A stretch of DNA of 64,000 nucleotides. It comes from Pedobacter sp. PLR (GTDB lineage: Bacteria > Bacteroidota > Bacteroidia > Sphingobacteriales > Sphingobacteriaceae). Numbering within the stretch: the first letter of the stretch is position 1; each line of letters opens with the position of its first letter. Of this stretch, positions 35,848 through 44,919 are shown piece by piece. The stretch covers positions 124,001 to 188,000 of the forward strand of contig NZ_JAPIVQ010000002.1 in NCBI RefSeq assembly GCF_026239675.1, written 5' to 3'. The notes under the pieces were generated by a model, which worked only from the letters and a program-made list of their open reading frames with translations, had not been told where the DNA came from and did not search any database. The translations under genes and the position numbers were made by a program.

Positions 35848-35865
35848 CTAAATAATATTTAGATG
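35845..35865 (-). promoter_or_regulatory. Palindrome spanning the PKD gene start codon
   Basis: CATCTAAAT (35845-35853) and ATTTAGATG (35857-35865) form a 9-bp perfect inverted repeat with a three-base spacer. On the minus strand the last three bases are the ATG of the PKD gene. In RNA it would place the start codon at the base of a hairpin; in DNA it could be a protein site. Its stability is limited because it is mostly A-T. Function is inferred. Confidence 0.5.
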
Positions 35866-35926
35866 AATTTAAAACTTTTTTTGCTAATGTTAACAATTTA
35901 AATTAATAACTAACGTTCCGCATAAA

Positions 35927-35960
35927 AAAAAGCCCCGGAATCGAAATTCCGGGGCTTTTT
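35927..35960 (-). terminator. Terminator of groESL
   Basis: A perfect 15-bp stem (35927-35941 with 35946-35960; arm AAAAAGCCCCGGAAT) with loop CGAA, 20 bases after the groEL stop. Both ends carry A/T runs, so it can work in both directions, and it shields the PKD promoter. Confidence 0.95.
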
Positions 35961-35979
35961 AAATGTTTTTGGATTGGAA

Positions 35980-37620
35980 TTACATCATTCCACCCATACC
36001 ACCACCACCCATTGGAGGCATACCTGCACCAGCAGGAGCATCTTCCGGATCGTCAGCTAATACGCATTCTGTTGTTAACAACATCGCTGCGATAGAAGCT
36101 GCGTTTTCTAATGCTACACGACCTACTTTAGTTGGATCGATAACACCGGCAGCGATTAAGTTTTCATATACATCAGTACGGGCATTGTAACCGAAGTCAC
36201 CAGTACCTTCTTTAACTTTCTGTACTACGATAGAACCTTCAATACCTGCATTCTGACAGATTTGACGTAATGGCTCTTCGATTGCACGTTTAACGATTGC
36301 AATACCAGTAGTCTCATCATCATTCACACCTTTCATGCCTTCTAAAGCTTCGATTGCGCGGATGAAAGCAACACCACCACCTGCAACAATACCTTCTTCT
36401 ACAGCTGCACGAGTTGCATGTAAAGCATCATCAACACGGTCTTTTTTCTCTTTCATTTCAACTTCAGAAGCTGCACCAACGTAAAGAACTGCAACACCGC
36501 CAGCTAATTTAGCCAAACGCTCTTGTAATTTCTCTTTGTCATAATCAGATGTAGTCGTCTCGATTTGAGCTTTGATCTGGTTAACGCGAGCTTTGATGTC
36601 TTCAGATTTACCTGCACCATTGATGATCGTTGTATTGTCTTTATCAACAAGAACTTTCTCAGCAGTACCTAAGTAACTAAGGTCAACATTTTCTAATTTA
36701 TAACCTCTTTCTTCAGAAATTACAGTACCACCAGTTAAGATAGCGATGTCTTCTAACATTGCTTTTCTACGGTCACCGAAACCTGGAGCTTTAACAGCAA
36801 CAACTTTCAGAGAACCACGGATCTTGTTCACTACTAATGTAGCTAATGCTTCGCCATCTAAGTCTTCAGCAATGATCAATAATGGTTTACCTGTTTGTAC
36901 TTGTTTCTCTAAAATTGGCAACAATTCTTTCATGTTGCTGATTTTTTTGTCGTAGATTAAGATGTAAGGGCTTTCTAATTCCGCTTCCATTTTATCTGCG
37001 TTAGTTACAAAGTATGGAGATAAGTAACCACGGTCAAACTGCATACCTTCAACTGTTTTTACTTCAGTTTCAGTACCTTTTGCTTCTTCCACAGTGATTA
37101 CACCATCTTTACCTACTTTGCCCATTGCCTCAGCAATTAGTGAACCGATAACTTCATCATTGTTTGCTGAAATAGAAGCAACTTGTTTGATTTTGTTATT
37201 GTCTTCACCTACTGTCTGAGATTGTGCTTTTAAGTTAGCAACGATTGCTGTAACCGCTTTGTCGATACCGCGTTTCAAATCCATTGGATTTGCACCAGCA
37301 GCAACGTTTTTAATACCAGCAGTTACAATTGCTTGTGCCAATACAGTCGCAGTAGTCGTTCCATCACCTGCGATATCCGCAGTTTTAGAAGCAACTTCTT
37401 TAACCATTTGAGCACCCATATTTTCAATAGGATCTTTTAATTCGATCTCTTTTGCTACAGTAACACCATCTTTAGTAATAGAAGGTGAACCAAATTTCTT
37501 GTCAATAATTACGTTACGTCCTTTTGGACCTAGAGTTACTTTTACCGCATTAGCCAAAATGTCAACTCCTCTTTTCAGGGCGTCACGGGCTTCTACATTA
37601 TATCTTACTTGCTTTGCCAT
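35980..37620 (-). CDS. groEL: Chaperonin GroEL (Hsp60)
   Basis: The 546-residue subunit of the tetradecameric folding chamber. It starts [19 protein letters not shown], contains the ATP-binding [13 protein letters not shown], the apical-domain region with [31 protein letters not shown], and the C-terminal GGM-type tail (GGGGMGGMM). All expected regions are present and undivided. It is the second gene of groES-groEL, with a 58-base gap. Confidence 0.99.
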   Translation of the reverse strand: MAKQVRYNVEARDALKRGVDILANAVKVTLGPKGRNVIIDKKFGSPSITKDGVTVAKEIELKDPIENMGAQMVKEVASKTADIAGDGTTTATVLAQAIVTAGIKNVAAGANPMDLKRGIDKAVTAIVANLKAQSQTVGEDNNKIKQVASISANNDEVIGSLIAEAMGKVGKDGVITVEEAKGTETEVKTVEGMQFDRGYLSPYFVTNADKMEAELESPYILIYDKKISNMKELLPILEKQVQTGKPLLIIAEDLDGEALATLVVNKIRGSLKVVAVKAPGFGDRRKAMLEDIAILTGGTVISEERGYKLENVDLSYLGTAEKVLVDKDNTTIINGAGKSEDIKARVNQIKAQIETTTSDYDKEKLQERLAKLAGGVAVLYVGAASEVEMKEKKDRVDDALHATRAAVEEGIVAGGGVAFIRAIEALEGMKGVNDDETTGIAIVKRAIEEPLRQICQNAGIEGSIVVQKVKEGTGDFGYNARTDVYENLIAAGVIDPTKVGRVALENAASIAAMLLTTECVLADDPEDAPAGAGMPPMGGGGMGGMM

Positions 37621-37678
37621 TTTAAAATATTGTTGTTAATGATTGATTGTAATAAGGTTGAATAGGTTAATTCAACGA

Positions 37679-37972
37679 CTAAAGTGTAGCGTAAAGATCA
37701 GACTCACGCATAATAAGATACTCTTTACCTTCGAAAGTAATTTCAGTACCACCGTATTTACCATATAATACCACATCTCCAGCTTTAACGCTCAATGGGA
37801 TTAAGTTACCAGTAGCCTCGGCATATTTACCAGGACCTACTGCAACTACTGTTCCTTGTTGAGGTTTTTCTTTAGCTGTATCAGGGATAAAGATACCCGA
37901 AGCTGTTTTTTCTTCGGCAGGAGCAGCTTCAATTACTACTCTATCTGCAATGGGTTTAATGTTTAAAGCCAT
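37679..37972 (-). CDS. groES: Co-chaperonin GroES (Hsp10)
   Basis: A 97-residue lid protein of the GroEL chamber. It starts [37 protein letters not shown]; the mobile loop is [13 protein letters not shown], and [33 protein letters not shown] is the usual end. Length is normal. First gene of the operon. Confidence 0.99.
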   Translation of the reverse strand: MALNIKPIADRVVIEAAPAEEKTASGIFIPDTAKEKPQQGTVVAVGPGKYAEATGNLIPLSVKAGDVVLYGKYGGTEITFEGKEYLIMRESDLYATL

Positions 37973-38004
37973 AACTTATTCTGTTTTTAATTTTAAAATT
38001 AATG

Positions 38005-38060
38005 TAAAAGTATTACGTGCCCCAGCTACATCAGTTTCTATGCCAGGCAGGCTGCCTTGC
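38005..38060 (-). promoter_or_regulatory. groES promoter candidate with upstream palindrome
   Basis: Read on the minus strand, CTG (38034-38032), 19 bases and TACTTTTA (38012-38005) give a near-consensus Bacteroidetes promoter, 33 bases before the groES start. Directly upstream, AGGCAG-G-CTGCCT (38045-38057) with two further pairs to 38042-38060 is a DNA palindrome. No CIRCE-type element for HrcA is seen. The palindrome could be a heat-shock regulator site. Confidence 0.4.
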
Positions 38061-38161
38061 CAAATTTACACGGCATTGTCAGCTAATAGATTAGACGAAA
38101 ACTATTTTCGTGTCAGAGTGGCAGAATTGTGGATAAAGGAGAGAAAAATGAAAGCACAAAA

Positions 38162-38189
38162 AAAGTCCGGCATATGCATACCGGACTTT
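38162..38189 (-). terminator. Terminator of the miaB-secG run
   Basis: Stem AAAGTCCGG (38162-38170) with CCGGACTTT (38181-38189), loop of ten bases, followed on the minus strand by a seven-base T-run. It lies 21 bases after the secG stop and separates secG from groES. Confidence 0.9.
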
Positions 38190-38210
38190 AGATATCTTTT
38201 TGAGAATCTC

Positions 38211-38564
38211 TTATTTCTTTGCAGAATCTGGAGTAGCAGTTGCCGGAGCCGTTGTAGCTGGCGCAGCTCCTCCTAGTGGAGATGGTGTAGGCGTTTTGTC
38301 CAAATGTTCCTGGATTTTAGAATCTACAGCTGATGCCGCTGATCCACCTGTTTTTGCAATAGTCGTAATAGATAAAGTAAGCACTACGATTAATGCCAAT
38401 AATACCCAGGTACCCTTTTCAAGAACATCACCTGTACGTTGAACGCCAAACATATTGCTGCCGGTTCCGCCTGTTGCAAGACCACCACCTTTAGGGTTTT
38501 GTATCAAAACAAATAGGCCTAAGGCAACGCAAACAATGATTAGTAAAATAATTAAAAATAGCAT
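38211..38564 (-). CDS. secG: Preprotein translocase subunit SecG
   Basis: A small component of the SecYEG channel in the inner membrane. At 117 residues it has two helices (1-21 and about 52-72) joined by a Gly-rich loop with QNPKGGGLATGG and GVQRTGDVLEKGTW, the family signature. The C-terminal tail (about 85-117) is a Pro/Ala/Thr-rich extension of unknown use, longer than in E. coli. Last of the miaB-secG run, 14 bases after the preceding gene. Confidence 0.95.
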   Translation of the reverse strand: MLFLIILLIIVCVALGLFVLIQNPKGGGLATGGTGSNMFGVQRTGDVLEKGTWVLLALIVVLTLSITTIAKTGGSAASAVDSKIQEHLDKTPTPSPLGGAAPATTAPATATPDSAKK

Positions 38565-38578
38565 AATCGGTTATATGG

Positions 38579-39622
38579 TTAAATTTTCTTTTCTATGGAT
38601 TGGATAAGGTCGGCAAAGTAACGGCTTTTTTCTGGAAACTTCAAACTTAATTTTTCATAAGTCTCTATGGCCTTGTCGTAAAGCATTTGTTCAATGTAGA
38701 TCTTGGCCAGTGTTTCCGAGACAAGGTCGTTATGATCCTCTGCGCTCTTTTTAGCCTTGTTCTCTGTGTTAATATGTTCCGCTTTTGGCGGACTGATCTG
38801 CGGATCATTCTTCAGGAAACTATCAATGATATCCGTTCCTTTATGGTGCAGATTCCCCGGAATATATTCCGTTGAAGGCTCCTCTGCCAGTGGACTCTGT
38901 AAATGGAAGATGTGCTCCACATACTGTTGTTGCAACTCATTAGACTTGCCAGTCTCCGCAGAATTACCCGACGCGGCTTCAACAGCCACCTTTGGTGTGG
39001 TATAAGGCTGAAAAATCTGCTGGTATTCTTTTCTTGTTTTATGTAACCACCACAAAAAGGTGAAAGGCAACTGGTCGTCATCATATTTGCTGACCACCAC
39101 CGGATCTTCCTGTTGGGCGATTTCTTTTTCTAATGCCGCAATGCGCTCCTCTTCCTGTAAAACAGCTTCAGGAACCGGCTCCGGACTAAAGTTATCCTGA
39201 AAAGCGAAAAAGTCAGTAGAAACAATGTTCTCCAATACAAAATCGTCGGTCTCCGGCATTAAGTCTTCCATCACCGGATTCGTTTCCTCAGATTCCGAAG
39301 GTACTTCATCCAGCAAGTTCTCCTCTAACGCTTCCGGCTGATTGCTCAGCTGGTCAAAAGCAGGAGAAAAAACAACGTTGAATTTAGTATCTACAAGATA
39401 TTCCGGCTCATTGAGGAAATTATGAAGCAATTGCCCATTAGTATATAAGGCTGCGGTAGCAAGTACACTATTCTTTTCTACACTTTCCAGACTCGCTTTC
39501 GCCAGTAAAAGATGTAATGGTTGAAAAAAAGGATATTTCGACACCAGATCTTTGAGCATAGGCGCATGATCGGGTCTTACCTTTTCAGGTTCCGCTAATA
39601 ATACTTCCAGTTCTTGTCTCAT
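38579..39622 (-). CDS. Conserved protein with C-terminal TPR-like helix pair
   Basis: Protein of unknown function, 347 residues from the ATG at 39622, which follows an AGGA 8 bases upstream; a GTG at 39640 would add six residues. No signal or membrane segment. The N-terminal part has helical LLAEPEKVRPDHAPMLKDLVSKYPFFQPLHLLLAKASLE. The middle (about 110-190) is acidic and likely disordered. The end has LAKIYIEQMLYDKAIETYEKLSLKFPEKSRYFADLI, one TPR unit. It sits between lptE and secG, which suggests an envelope-assembly link, but this is positional only. Confidence 0.8.
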   Translation of the reverse strand: MRQELEVLLAEPEKVRPDHAPMLKDLVSKYPFFQPLHLLLAKASLESVEKNSVLATAALYTNGQLLHNFLNEPEYLVDTKFNVVFSPAFDQLSNQPEALEENLLDEVPSESEETNPVMEDLMPETDDFVLENIVSTDFFAFQDNFSPEPVPEAVLQEEERIAALEKEIAQQEDPVVVSKYDDDQLPFTFLWWLHKTRKEYQQIFQPYTTPKVAVEAASGNSAETGKSNELQQQYVEHIFHLQSPLAEEPSTEYIPGNLHHKGTDIIDSFLKNDPQISPPKAEHINTENKAKKSAEDHNDLVSETLAKIYIEQMLYDKAIETYEKLSLKFPEKSRYFADLIQSIEKKI

Positions 39623-39671
39623 GTCTATTTCCTGCTCCACGTTGCTAAGTTAACAATTGAATTTTCAAATG

Positions 39672-40184
39672 CTACCAATTTTCAAATGCACGGTTAAAAA
39701 TATCCTGTGTGATTAATTCAATCACTTTTCTATTCAGTTCCGGCTCCTGCTGCGTAAAATTCCCACCTGTAGTCGGGAAATCAATAAACCGCTCAATAGG
39801 TTCCTCAAAACTTGCCTTAGGATCCAGGTTGTTGGTGTATTTTACATTCACCCGAATGGTCATCCTGTTCATTGGAGAAGTATTCGCAACTCCGCTGTTA
39901 TTCGCATCAATAATCGTAGTTGGACGGATGTCATAATTGGTAATATTCCCGGAAAACACCGCATTAGGATTATTGGTCGTAATATTCAGACGGGTCTGGT
40001 TACGAATCATGTTTTTTAAAGCCTCCGTGATGTTAGTCGCCATAGTCGGAACAACTAAAGTCGCGTTGTTTTCAAAAAAGAGCACATTCGCCGTTTTCAT
40101 TTCCGTAGGGATAGAAGTTCCGTTAAACTTAATGGAACAGGAACTAAAAGCAACTACAACCAGCAACAACAATATCTTTTTCAT
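39672..40184 (-). CDS. lptE: LptE-family LPS-assembly lipoprotein
   Basis: A 170-residue outer-membrane lipoprotein; the signal ends FSSC with Cys16 lipidated. The mature part has ANVLFFENNATLV and repeated Asn/Thr-rich strands typical of the Bacteroidetes LptE-like family, with a helical segment (ELNRKVIELITQDIFNRAFENW) at the end. LptE plugs the LptD barrel that inserts LPS. No lptD is in the window. It starts four bases after the sigma-54 activator gene stop. Confidence 0.88.
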   Translation of the reverse strand: MKKILLLLVVVAFSSCSIKFNGTSIPTEMKTANVLFFENNATLVVPTMATNITEALKNMIRNQTRLNITTNNPNAVFSGNITNYDIRPTTIIDANNSGVANTSPMNRMTIRVNVKYTNNLDPKASFEEPIERFIDFPTTGGNFTQQEPELNRKVIELITQDIFNRAFENW

Positions 40185-40188
40185 TCCT

Positions 40189-41418
40189 CTAGTTTAAATT
40201 CAATTCTTTAATCTTTCTATATAACGTACGTTCCGAAATACCAAGTTCCTGTGCCGCAAACTTGCGTTTTCCCTTGTGTTTCTTCAATGCCTTTTTGATC
40301 AGGTCAGATTCTTTATCGATGAGCGACAAAGACTCTTCCACCTCTTCCGCTTCCTGCGTATAATTATAATCTAAAGGCGCATTCTGAACCGGCTTCTTAA
40401 TGGTAAACGTAGGCTCATTAACCGTTTGGTCTACCTCCTGATAAAGCTGATTAATATAATGCGTATTGTCTGCGATGACATGGGAAGTATTTCCGCCGCT
40501 TTGAATGATCTCCGCAACCAGTTTTTTCAACTCCATCATGTCCTTTTTCATGTCGAAAAGCACCTTGTAAAGGATGTCGCGCTCGGTATAGTCTTCCTTA
40601 GTACTGCCATTGATTGCCATCGGCAAATTGGTCGCACTTTCATTCGGAATATAGTTTAGCAAGGCCGCAGCCGTTACATTACGTTCTTTTTCTAATACAC
40701 AGATTTGTTCGGCAATGTTTTTCAGCTGTCTGACGTTACCCGGCCAGCTGTAATTGCTGAGCATTTGTATCGCATCTGGTTCCAGCTGAATTCCCGGACT
40801 TCTGTATTTATCGCTGAAATCAGCAGAAAATTTTCTGAACAAAAGGTAAATGTCTTCCTTACGCTCATGTAAAGCAGGAATGCGCAAAGGCACTGTATTC
40901 AATCTATAGTATAAATCCTCACGGAATTTACCAGATTTAACGCGGTTATAAACGTCAACATTGGTCGCTGCAATGATCCTGACATCAGTTTTTTGTACTT
41001 TAGAAGAACCTACGCGCAGGTATTCGCCACTTTCCAGAATCCTCAGCAAGCGTGCCTGCGTGCCTAATGGCAATTCAGCAACCTCATCCAAAAATATCGT
41101 TCCTCCATTGGCCACTTCAAAATATCCTTTACGGGCTTCATGAGCACCGGTAAAAGAGCCTTTCTCGTGTCCGAAAAGCTCTGAATCTATTGTTCCCTCC
41201 GGAATAGCTCCACAGTTGACCGCAATAAAAGCACCATGTTTGCGGGTACTCATCTGGTGAATGATATGGGAGAAAACCTCCTTACCACTTCCACTTTCTC
41301 CCGTAATTAGTACAGACATGTCTGTTGGCGCAACTTGTCTGGCGATATCTATTGCACGGTTCAATAGCGGAGAACCTCCGATGATGCCGAACCGGTTTTT
41401 AATGTCTTGTATGTCCAA
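40189..41418 (-). CDS. Sigma-54-dependent transcriptional activator without receiver domain
   Basis: A 409-residue AAA+ enhancer-binding protein. The AAA+ domain begins almost at once (about 10-245): Walker A GESGSGKE (40-47), sigma-54 contact loop GSFTGA (87-92, usually GAFTGA), and Walker B GGTIFLDEV (105-113). There is no N-terminal receiver or sensor. A linker (about 255-360) has a coiled region, and a Fis-type HTH closes the protein (about 365-407, with LKKHKGKRKFAAQELGISERTLYRKI). The start is TTG at 41418, with a stop codon just upstream in frame. Control must come from partner proteins or from expression level. Confidence 0.93.
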   Translation of the reverse strand: MDIQDIKNRFGIIGGSPLLNRAIDIARQVAPTDMSVLITGESGSGKEVFSHIIHQMSTRKHGAFIAVNCGAIPEGTIDSELFGHEKGSFTGAHEARKGYFEVANGGTIFLDEVAELPLGTQARLLRILESGEYLRVGSSKVQKTDVRIIAATNVDVYNRVKSGKFREDLYYRLNTVPLRIPALHERKEDIYLLFRKFSADFSDKYRSPGIQLEPDAIQMLSNYSWPGNVRQLKNIAEQICVLEKERNVTAAALLNYIPNESATNLPMAINGSTKEDYTERDILYKVLFDMKKDMMELKKLVAEIIQSGGNTSHVIADNTHYINQLYQEVDQTVNEPTFTIKKPVQNAPLDYNYTQEAEEVEESLSLIDKESDLIKKALKKHKGKRKFAAQELGISERTLYRKIKELNLN

Positions 41419-41437
41419 AGTAATTTGTCTTTATTGA

Positions 41438-42886
41438 TTAAACAATTTCAGGTACTTCAACGGCAATGGTTCCTAATAAGGTTGCAGAGGTACAACGGTC
41501 AATGTAAACATTCACATATTGACCACCTTTAACACCCGGCGTTGCAGGGAAAACTACCATCGCATTCTGGTCATTTCTACCACAAAGGTCAAGATCAGAT
41601 TTTTTGGAAGTACCCTCCACTAAAATTCTAACAGTTTTTCCAACAAATTGTTGTAGGCGCATTAAAGAAGTTTCCTGTGCTTTCAATAATATCTCCGCTA
41701 ACCTGCGTTTTTTCACGGGTTCAGGAATATCATCTGCCAGTTTTCTTGCAGCAAGTGTACCTGGTCTTTCAGAATAAGAGAAGGTAAAGGCAAAGTCATA
41801 ACCTACATAATCCATGATGCTCAATGTTTCCTGATGTTCTTCTTCCGTTTCTGTACAGAAGCCGGCGATGATATCTGAGGAAATTGCGCAACCAGGAATA
41901 ATGCTTCTGATGGCTTCGATTCTATTGATGTACCACTCTCTGGTATAAGTTCTGTTCATTAATTCCAATACCCTGGTGCTTCCTGATTGGATTGGCAGGT
42001 GGATATAATTACAGATGTTATCGTATTTGGCGATGGTATATAATACCTCGTCAGTAATGTCTTTAGGGTGTGAAGTAGAAAATCTAATCCTTAACTCAGG
42101 ACTGATCAAAGCTACTTTTTCCAGTAATTGTGCGAAATTCACTTCGATTTCCGCAGTTTCTTCCGCATCGGCACCTTTCCATTTGTAAGAATCTACATTC
42201 TGTCCAAGTAAGGTCACCTCTTTATAGCCTTTGTCGAATAAATCCTGTGCTTCTGCAAGGATCGAGTAAGGATCTCTGCTACGCTCGCGTCCTCTGGTGA
42301 ATGGAACTACACAGAAAGAACACATGTTATCACAACCACGCATGATCGAAATAAAGGCAGTGATGCCATTGGTGTTTAACCTGACCGGACTAATGTCCGC
42401 ATAAGTTTCCTCGCGTGATAACAACACATTGATGGCTTTATGGCCATCTTCCACCTGGTTGATCAATTGAGGAAGGTCGCGGTAAGCATCAGGGCCAACC
42501 ACCATATCCACCAATTTCTCTTCTTCCAGAAATTTTGATTTTAAACGTTCTGCCATACACCCTAAAACGCCAACCACCAATTTCGGGTTTCTGCGTTTTT
42601 CCGCAGAAAACTGCGACAGTCGGTTGCGGACTCTCTGCTCCGCATTTTCGCGGATAGAGCAGGTATTGATAAATACTACATCTGCTTCGTGATAATCACT
42701 AGTGGTCTCAAAACCCTGATCTTTTAAAATCGAGGCCACAATCTCACTATCTGCGAAATTCATCTGACAGCCATAGCTTTCAATGTACAACTTTCGGCCA
42801 TTAAGGACCTCTGGTGCATCAATAACTAAAGCCTCGCCCTGGCGCTCTTCATCGTGTGTCTTATCGGTAAGCTGTAAATCAATCAT
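41438..42886 (-). CDS. miaB: tRNA-2-methylthio-N6-dimethylallyladenosine synthase
   Basis: A radical SAM methylthiotransferase that modifies A37 of tRNAs reading UNN codons. At 482 residues it has the N-terminal cluster ligands Cys40 ([11 protein letters not shown]), Cys76 (NTCSIRENA) and Cys110 (LGCMAERL), the radical SAM CxxxCxxC at Cys185, Cys189 and Cys192 ([12 protein letters not shown]), and a TRAM domain at about 410-475. An N-terminal extension of 30 residues precedes the domain. It heads a run of five genes on the minus strand. Confidence 0.97.
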   Translation of the reverse strand: MIDLQLTDKTHDEERQGEALVIDAPEVLNGRKLYIESYGCQMNFADSEIVASILKDQGFETTSDYHEADVVFINTCSIRENAEQRVRNRLSQFSAEKRRNPKLVVGVLGCMAERLKSKFLEEEKLVDMVVGPDAYRDLPQLINQVEDGHKAINVLLSREETYADISPVRLNTNGITAFISIMRGCDNMCSFCVVPFTRGRERSRDPYSILAEAQDLFDKGYKEVTLLGQNVDSYKWKGADAEETAEIEVNFAQLLEKVALISPELRIRFSTSHPKDITDEVLYTIAKYDNICNYIHLPIQSGSTRVLELMNRTYTREWYINRIEAIRSIIPGCAISSDIIAGFCTETEEEHQETLSIMDYVGYDFAFTFSYSERPGTLAARKLADDIPEPVKKRRLAEILLKAQETSLMRLQQFVGKTVRILVEGTSKKSDLDLCGRNDQNAMVVFPATPGVKGGQYVNVYIDRCTSATLLGTIAVEVPEIV

Positions 42887-42911
42887 AAATGGTTAACATT
42901 TTTCTGGGTTC

Positions 42912-42944
42912 CAAAAATACACAATTAATTTCAGAAATGACAAA
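42912..42944 (-). promoter_or_regulatory. Promoter of the miaB run
   Basis: On the minus strand, TTTG (42944-42941), 21 bases and TATTTTTG (42919-42912), a full match to TAnnTTTG. The ATG is 25 bases downstream. Spacer is two bases longer than elsewhere in the window. Confidence 0.5.
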
Positions 42945-43056
42945 GTGGCAGGGTCTTAAACGGAAAGAAAATTTTATGAAATATTCCGGGAAACCTATAG
43001 GACTTTTTTAATGATCGGTTGTCCTTGAGGTAAAATTGATTAAAATCCCTCTAAAT

Positions 43057-43857
43057 ATGTTTAAAAGCCTCTTCGCAAAAAGTCCTAAGCAATTGTATGG
43101 ATGGTTCGGTGATTACTCCTCCTGGGCAGAAGTAGCCGCAGAAACCAGCGGATATGACGCAGGAGTGATTCTTGAAAAAACAAAAACAGCCATTCTGAAA
43201 GTGAAAAACGGGGAAGCGGTATATGAAAGAGACTCAGTCAACTTTAATGAGAAACAATATCCATTTCCATTAATCTCTTTTTTGTTGCATAGCGCTGCAC
43301 TCCAAAAGAAACCACTTCATGTGCTTGATTTTGGAGGTTCACTCGGCAGTACCTATTTCCAGATTAAAGAATTTTTAACACCGGAAATCTGTGCCAGCTG
43401 GAATGTGGTAGAGCAGGATCACTACGTAGCCACCGGAAAAGAACATTTTGAAGACGACCGGCTTAAGTTTTACCACAGCATAGCCGATTGCCAGAAAGCG
43501 AATGCGATCGACCTGGTGGTGCTCTCTTCAGTAACACAATATCTGGAAGAACCCCATGAGTTTTTGAGTCAGCTGGCCAGTTATCAATTTCCTTTTTTAC
43601 TGTTCGACCGTACCGCCTTTCATTATGGTGATCAGGATCGACTCACCTTGCAAATTGTGCCGCCGGAAATTTATGAGGCTTCTTATCCCTCCTGGTTCTT
43701 TAATCAGCCCCGTTTTCTGAACCATTTTCAGGATCATTACCAGCTGGTCGCTGAATTTACCTCCTACGTAAAAGGAGAAGAAACCATGCAAATCAATGGG
43801 CAGGAACTGGGTTACGACAAAGGTTTTTACTTTCAAAACAAATCAATATATGCTTAA
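43057..43857 (+). CDS. TIGR04325-family putative methyltransferase
   Basis: A 266-residue SAM-type methyltransferase from the ATG at 43057; an upstream TTG at 43036 would add seven residues. The N-terminus has LYGWFGDYSSWAEVAAETSGYDA, the TIGR04325 hallmark, and HVLDFGGSLGSTYFQIK is the SAM-binding motif I region. In this family the genes usually sit in surface-polysaccharide clusters, and no acceptor is known. Its end overlaps the next gene by eight bases, so the two are coupled. Probably methylates a glycan or nucleotide sugar. Confidence 0.85.
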   Translation: MFKSLFAKSPKQLYGWFGDYSSWAEVAAETSGYDAGVILEKTKTAILKVKNGEAVYERDSVNFNEKQYPFPLISFLLHSAALQKKPLHVLDFGGSLGSTYFQIKEFLTPEICASWNVVEQDHYVATGKEHFEDDRLKFYHSIADCQKANAIDLVVLSSVTQYLEEPHEFLSQLASYQFPFLLFDRTAFHYGDQDRLTLQIVPPEIYEASYPSWFFNQPRFLNHFQDHYQLVAEFTSYVKGEETMQINGQELGYDKGFYFQNKSIYA

Positions 43858-44857
43858 CTTCTGTACACTTTTTAATACTACTTATTTTTCCCGTGGTTTG
43901 GCAATGTATCGTTCTCTCGAGCAATTTTGCCCTGATTTTCACCTGTATATCTTTGCGTTTGATTCCCATTGCTATGAAGCATTGTCAAACATGGCATTGC
44001 CAAAAGCAACCATCATCTCCCTGCAGGAATTTGAAAATGAAGCGCTATTGGCGGTAAAACCAACGCGTACGGAGCAGGAGTATTGCTGGACTGCCGGTTC
44101 TTACACAATTAAGCATTGTATTGAGCATTTTAAACTGGATCATTGCACTTATGTGGATGCTGACCTGCTCTTTTTTAGCAATCCACAGGTTTTAATCGAA
44201 GAGATGGGGGAGAAATCAGTGCTGATTACGGAACATCGGTACACGCCCTGTTATGACCAGTCTGGCACAAGTGGGATTTACTGTGTGCAATTTATGACCT
44301 TTAAAAATACAAAAGAAGGGATGGAAGTATTGAACTGGTGGGTTTCTGCTTGTTTAGAATGGTGCTATGCCAGGATGGAGGACGGTAAATTTGGAGATCA
44401 GAAATATCTGGACGATTGGACAACGCGATTCAGCTGCGTACATGTTTGTCAGCATCTGGGTGCCGGTATCGCGCCATGGAATGTTCAACAGTATGCCTTT
44501 AAGCTTAAATCAGGGAAATCAAAGGGACAGGTTTTATCCGGAAATCAGGAATTCGATCTGGTATTCTATCATTATCATGGCTTTAGTTATTCTTCGAACA
44601 ATAGCTATATGATTGCACCAGCCGGATATCATTTGGGCAGAAATCAGATCAAACATATTTACAAACCTTATGTACACGCACTTTCTATTGCAGAAAATCA
44701 AATTAAAATCTCTGTAGAGGGATTGGTTCCTTATCACATAAATAATGAATTTGCATGGGTGAGGAATGTTATGCGCCGTTATCTGGTGTTTTCTTTGCGG
44801 GGTTATTATAAGAATTTTTACACCAAAAGATCTTTTCAATATGGATTTATATATTAA
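43850..44857 (+). CDS. Glycosyltransferase, GT8-like
   Basis: A 335-residue cytoplasmic sugar transferase from ATG 43850, whose ATGCTTAA overlaps the previous stop. N-terminal FCTLFNTTYFSRGLAMYRSLEQFCPDFHLYIFAFD resembles GT8-like enzymes, and VDADLLFF gives a DxD metal motif (residues 103-105). IYCVQFMTFKNTKEGMEVLNWW and YHYHGFSY follow the same pattern. Acceptor and donor are unknown. The pairing with a methyltransferase, away from any larger polysaccharide cluster, suggests a small tailoring unit for a surface glycan. Confidence 0.82.
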   Translation: MLNFCTLFNTTYFSRGLAMYRSLEQFCPDFHLYIFAFDSHCYEALSNMALPKATIISLQEFENEALLAVKPTRTEQEYCWTAGSYTIKHCIEHFKLDHCTYVDADLLFFSNPQVLIEEMGEKSVLITEHRYTPCYDQSGTSGIYCVQFMTFKNTKEGMEVLNWWVSACLEWCYARMEDGKFGDQKYLDDWTTRFSCVHVCQHLGAGIAPWNVQQYAFKLKSGKSKGQVLSGNQEFDLVFYHYHGFSYSSNNSYMIAPAGYHLGRNQIKHIYKPYVHALSIAENQIKISVEGLVPYHINNEFAWVRNVMRRYLVFSLRGYYKNFYTKRSFQYGFIY

Positions 44858-44886
44858 TAAAATGTAACCCTACGGATCTTTAATAA

Positions 44887-44919
44887 ATTAGTATTTTAGT
44901 TGCCTGTTAAAATACTAAT
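44887..44919 (+). promoter_or_regulatory. Perfect inverted repeat abutting the CHRD lipoprotein start codon
   Basis: ATTAGTATTTTA (44887-44898) and TAAAATACTAAT (44908-44919) are perfect 12-bp arms with nine bases between. The right arm ends on the base before the ATG at 44920, at the head of a seven-gene unit. In RNA it would cover the ribosome landing site; in DNA it could be an operator. No T-run follows, so it is not a standard terminator for the glycosyltransferase gene. Confidence 0.6.

Noticed and set aside
44881..44919. The inverted repeat before the CHRD gene as a terminator of the glycosyltransferase gene
   Set aside because: It is almost wholly A-T and has no T-run after it; the adjoining ATG suggests control of initiation instead.
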